Below, piece by piece: positions 62,726 to 64,000 of a stretch of 64,000 nt of DNA (its first letter is position 1; each line of letters starts with the position of its first letter). This DNA comes from Lewinellaceae bacterium (GTDB lineage: Bacteria > Bacteroidota > Bacteroidia > Chitinophagales > Saprospiraceae), in contig JACJYO010000002.1 of NCBI GenBank assembly GCA_020636075.1, forward strand, positions 496,001 to 560,000, in the 5' to 3' direction. Below the pieces are notes generated by a model that was given only the letters and a program-made list of their open reading frames with translations, was not told where the DNA came from and searched no databases. A program made the position numbers and the translations under genes.

Positions 62726-64000
62726 TTATTTTATTTGAGTAAATGTTTTATAGTGGTCTGTTGTTTTATATATCAATCCATCATTTGAGTATATCAGGCG
62801 TTCGCTACCTCTAAAACCACTAGAATAGTTTATATCTGCCTCAATCCAAGTCCTACCATTTGCTTTTGGCAATAAACCTTCAGAATTTTTGAATATGTCA
62901 CCTCCAATACTTTTTCCTGGCGCTACGACATCTAAATTCCCAAGTTTAGGATTCCATCCAAGATTCTTGGCTTGAGCCTTTGTGATGTAGTTTGATGGCA
63001 GTTTCCCTGATTTTGACACATAGCGTGCAACATCATCAAAACTGGTAAGCCCCCCCTTAGCAGCATTGGCACCATTTTCAGCATTCTTAACTACTTGCTT
63101 CGATTTGGTAATTGTTTGTTCCGTAGTTGAAAGGTCCTTTGCAATAGACTTTGGGGTCTGGCTTGCTGACTTCGTTGCTACTTTTGCAGTTTTTGCAAAC
63201 GCTTTATAACCCTTGCCTACTAAGGAAAAAGCCCCGGCTCCAACAAGTTCACTTGCTACTGAAATGAATATATCATCAATAATTTCATCGAATGCCTCCT
63301 GATAAACAGCTTTGTCTTCTTTACTCATCCCTTGACCACCTATAAATTGGTCAGATTTTGAGTATTCCCATTTAACATCTTCCAATCCATCTAAATCAAA
63401 TGCCCAGATTGGTTTGTTTCCCGCAAACTGATACGGCGTATACCAAGGATACTCCCGCGCAATCGGATCCACACTCAAAAACCGTCCCACCCGCGGGTCA
63501 TAAATCCGCATGCCGTAGTCCTGCTGGTTATCATCGCCTTTTATTTCGTCGTCGCCTTCTTTGCCATTGAAGCCATAGCGGTAGTCGTATTCATTCAAAC
63601 TGTATTGGCGTCTCAAAGAACTATCGGTACTCGTCGGCATCAGCATACCGAAGGGGTAGTACTGCTGCGTGGCCATCACATCGGCTTCGTACCACTGGAT
63701 GTCCTTGCCGGAGGCGGCCAGGCCGCGTTTTCGGTCGGTGATTACGGCCAGTACGTTGCCCAGGTGGTTGGTCAGTTTCCCGACCTGCGTCGGGACAGGC
63801 TCCACGTTTCCAGCCTTCCGGCAGGGTGTATAAAACGCTATCTGCAATATAGGGGTTTTCGGGTACCTCGGGATAGAGTTTAACATCCGGCAGGGCTATG
63901 CCTATGCGGGCGGAGCCGTAGATGTGGTGTTGTATGTCAATGAACTGGGCTAGAGGGGAGGTTGCGGCGGCCTCGTCATAAGGCAAATTGCACAAAAAAT
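62726..64000 (-). CDS. Rhs-repeat protein with C-terminal barnase toxin (partial, frameshifted)
   Basis: The 5' part lies beyond the right edge. The visible frame (62726-63886) has the Rhs core end (LTNHLGNVLAVITDR, then YDPRVGRFLSVDPIAREYPW and YQFAGNKPIWAFDLDGLED) and a linker. The last 110 residues are a barnase-type ribonuclease: LPSNYITKAQAKNLGW, VAPGKSIGGDIFKNSEG, ADINYSSGFRGSERLIYS and TTDHYKTF, keeping the catalytic Glu, Arg and His. The upstream Rhs part (HIYGSARIGIALPDVKLYPE) is in another frame, shifted near 63785-63806 at a palindrome. The toxin could be inactive unless the shift is an error. Confidence 0.85.
63778..63795. repeat. Palindrome at Rhs frame break
   Basis: TCCCGAC and GTCGGGA pair perfectly around CTGC. 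The palindrome sits exactly where the reading frame of the Rhs core changes. It looks like a small inserted sequence of about 19 bases, or the site of a one-base error. Confidence 0.55.

Overview
The window reads as a chromosomal segment of a Bacteroidota bacterium, most likely of the Saprospiraceae/Haliscomenobacter-Lewinella type. Support comes from many secreted proteins with C-terminal type IX secretion (T9SS, Por) sorting domains, Oar-like and OMP_b-brl TonB-family outer-membrane receptors, a GLPGLI protein, an S46 dipeptidyl-peptidase, a C25 (gingipain/PorU-type) protease, a CRTAC1 (VCBS/ASPIC) protein and several candidate TAnnTTTG promoter -7 boxes. The lineage call is inference; no rRNA, tRNA, CRISPR array or insertion sequence was seen.

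Layout. 1-7 kb: a cut-off PA-domain secreted protein, the classic DUF1800/DUF1501 pair, a secreted proline-linker protein and a VWA protein. 6.7-15.3 kb: a small membrane protein, a Gfo/Idh/MocA oxidoreductase, a cluster of unknown proteins (including a DUF1508 protein) with a BTAD-type regulator, a BON-LysM protein, a Pif1-like helicase, a glycosyltransferase and a MarR regulator. 15.3-20.6 kb: an apparent operon of an FN3 membrane protein, a sodium:solute symporter, a 40-residue membrane peptide, an aspartate-carbamoyltransferase homologue with an altered acceptor site, and an asparagine synthetase. 20.6-26.3 kb, minus strand: histidine kinase, response regulator, biotin carboxylase, class IV aminotransferase and a membrane-bound AraC regulator. 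26.4-46 kb: secreted and outer-membrane proteins plus amino-acid enzymes. 46-57.4 kb: a candidate abortive-infection protein (EAD11-like plus putAbiC-like), a flippase whose start is out of frame, a giant C25 protease, a terpenoid-cyclase-fold protein, a CPBP protease, RuvB and a membrane protein. 57.4-62.2 kb: two large secreted beta-propeller-like proteins. 62.4-64 kb: the 3' end of an Rhs gene carrying a barnase toxin tip, followed by its barstar immunity gene.

How the genes work together. T9SS cargo proteins, receptor/GLPGLI pairs and peptidases make a cell-surface and nutrient-acquisition repertoire. The Rhs-barnase/barstar module and the EAD11/AbiC-like gene are the two conflict-system elements. 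The carbamoyltransferase-AsnB operon is the best candidate for an undescribed metabolic unit.

Two kinds of non-coding structure recur. Heptamer-repeat inverted arrays lie directly upstream of start codons at 6.6 and 53.7 kb. In two genes, the flippase and the FN3 protein, a one-base change in a start-proximal A-tract would restore an ATG start. All family calls are by eye from translated sequence; no database search was run.
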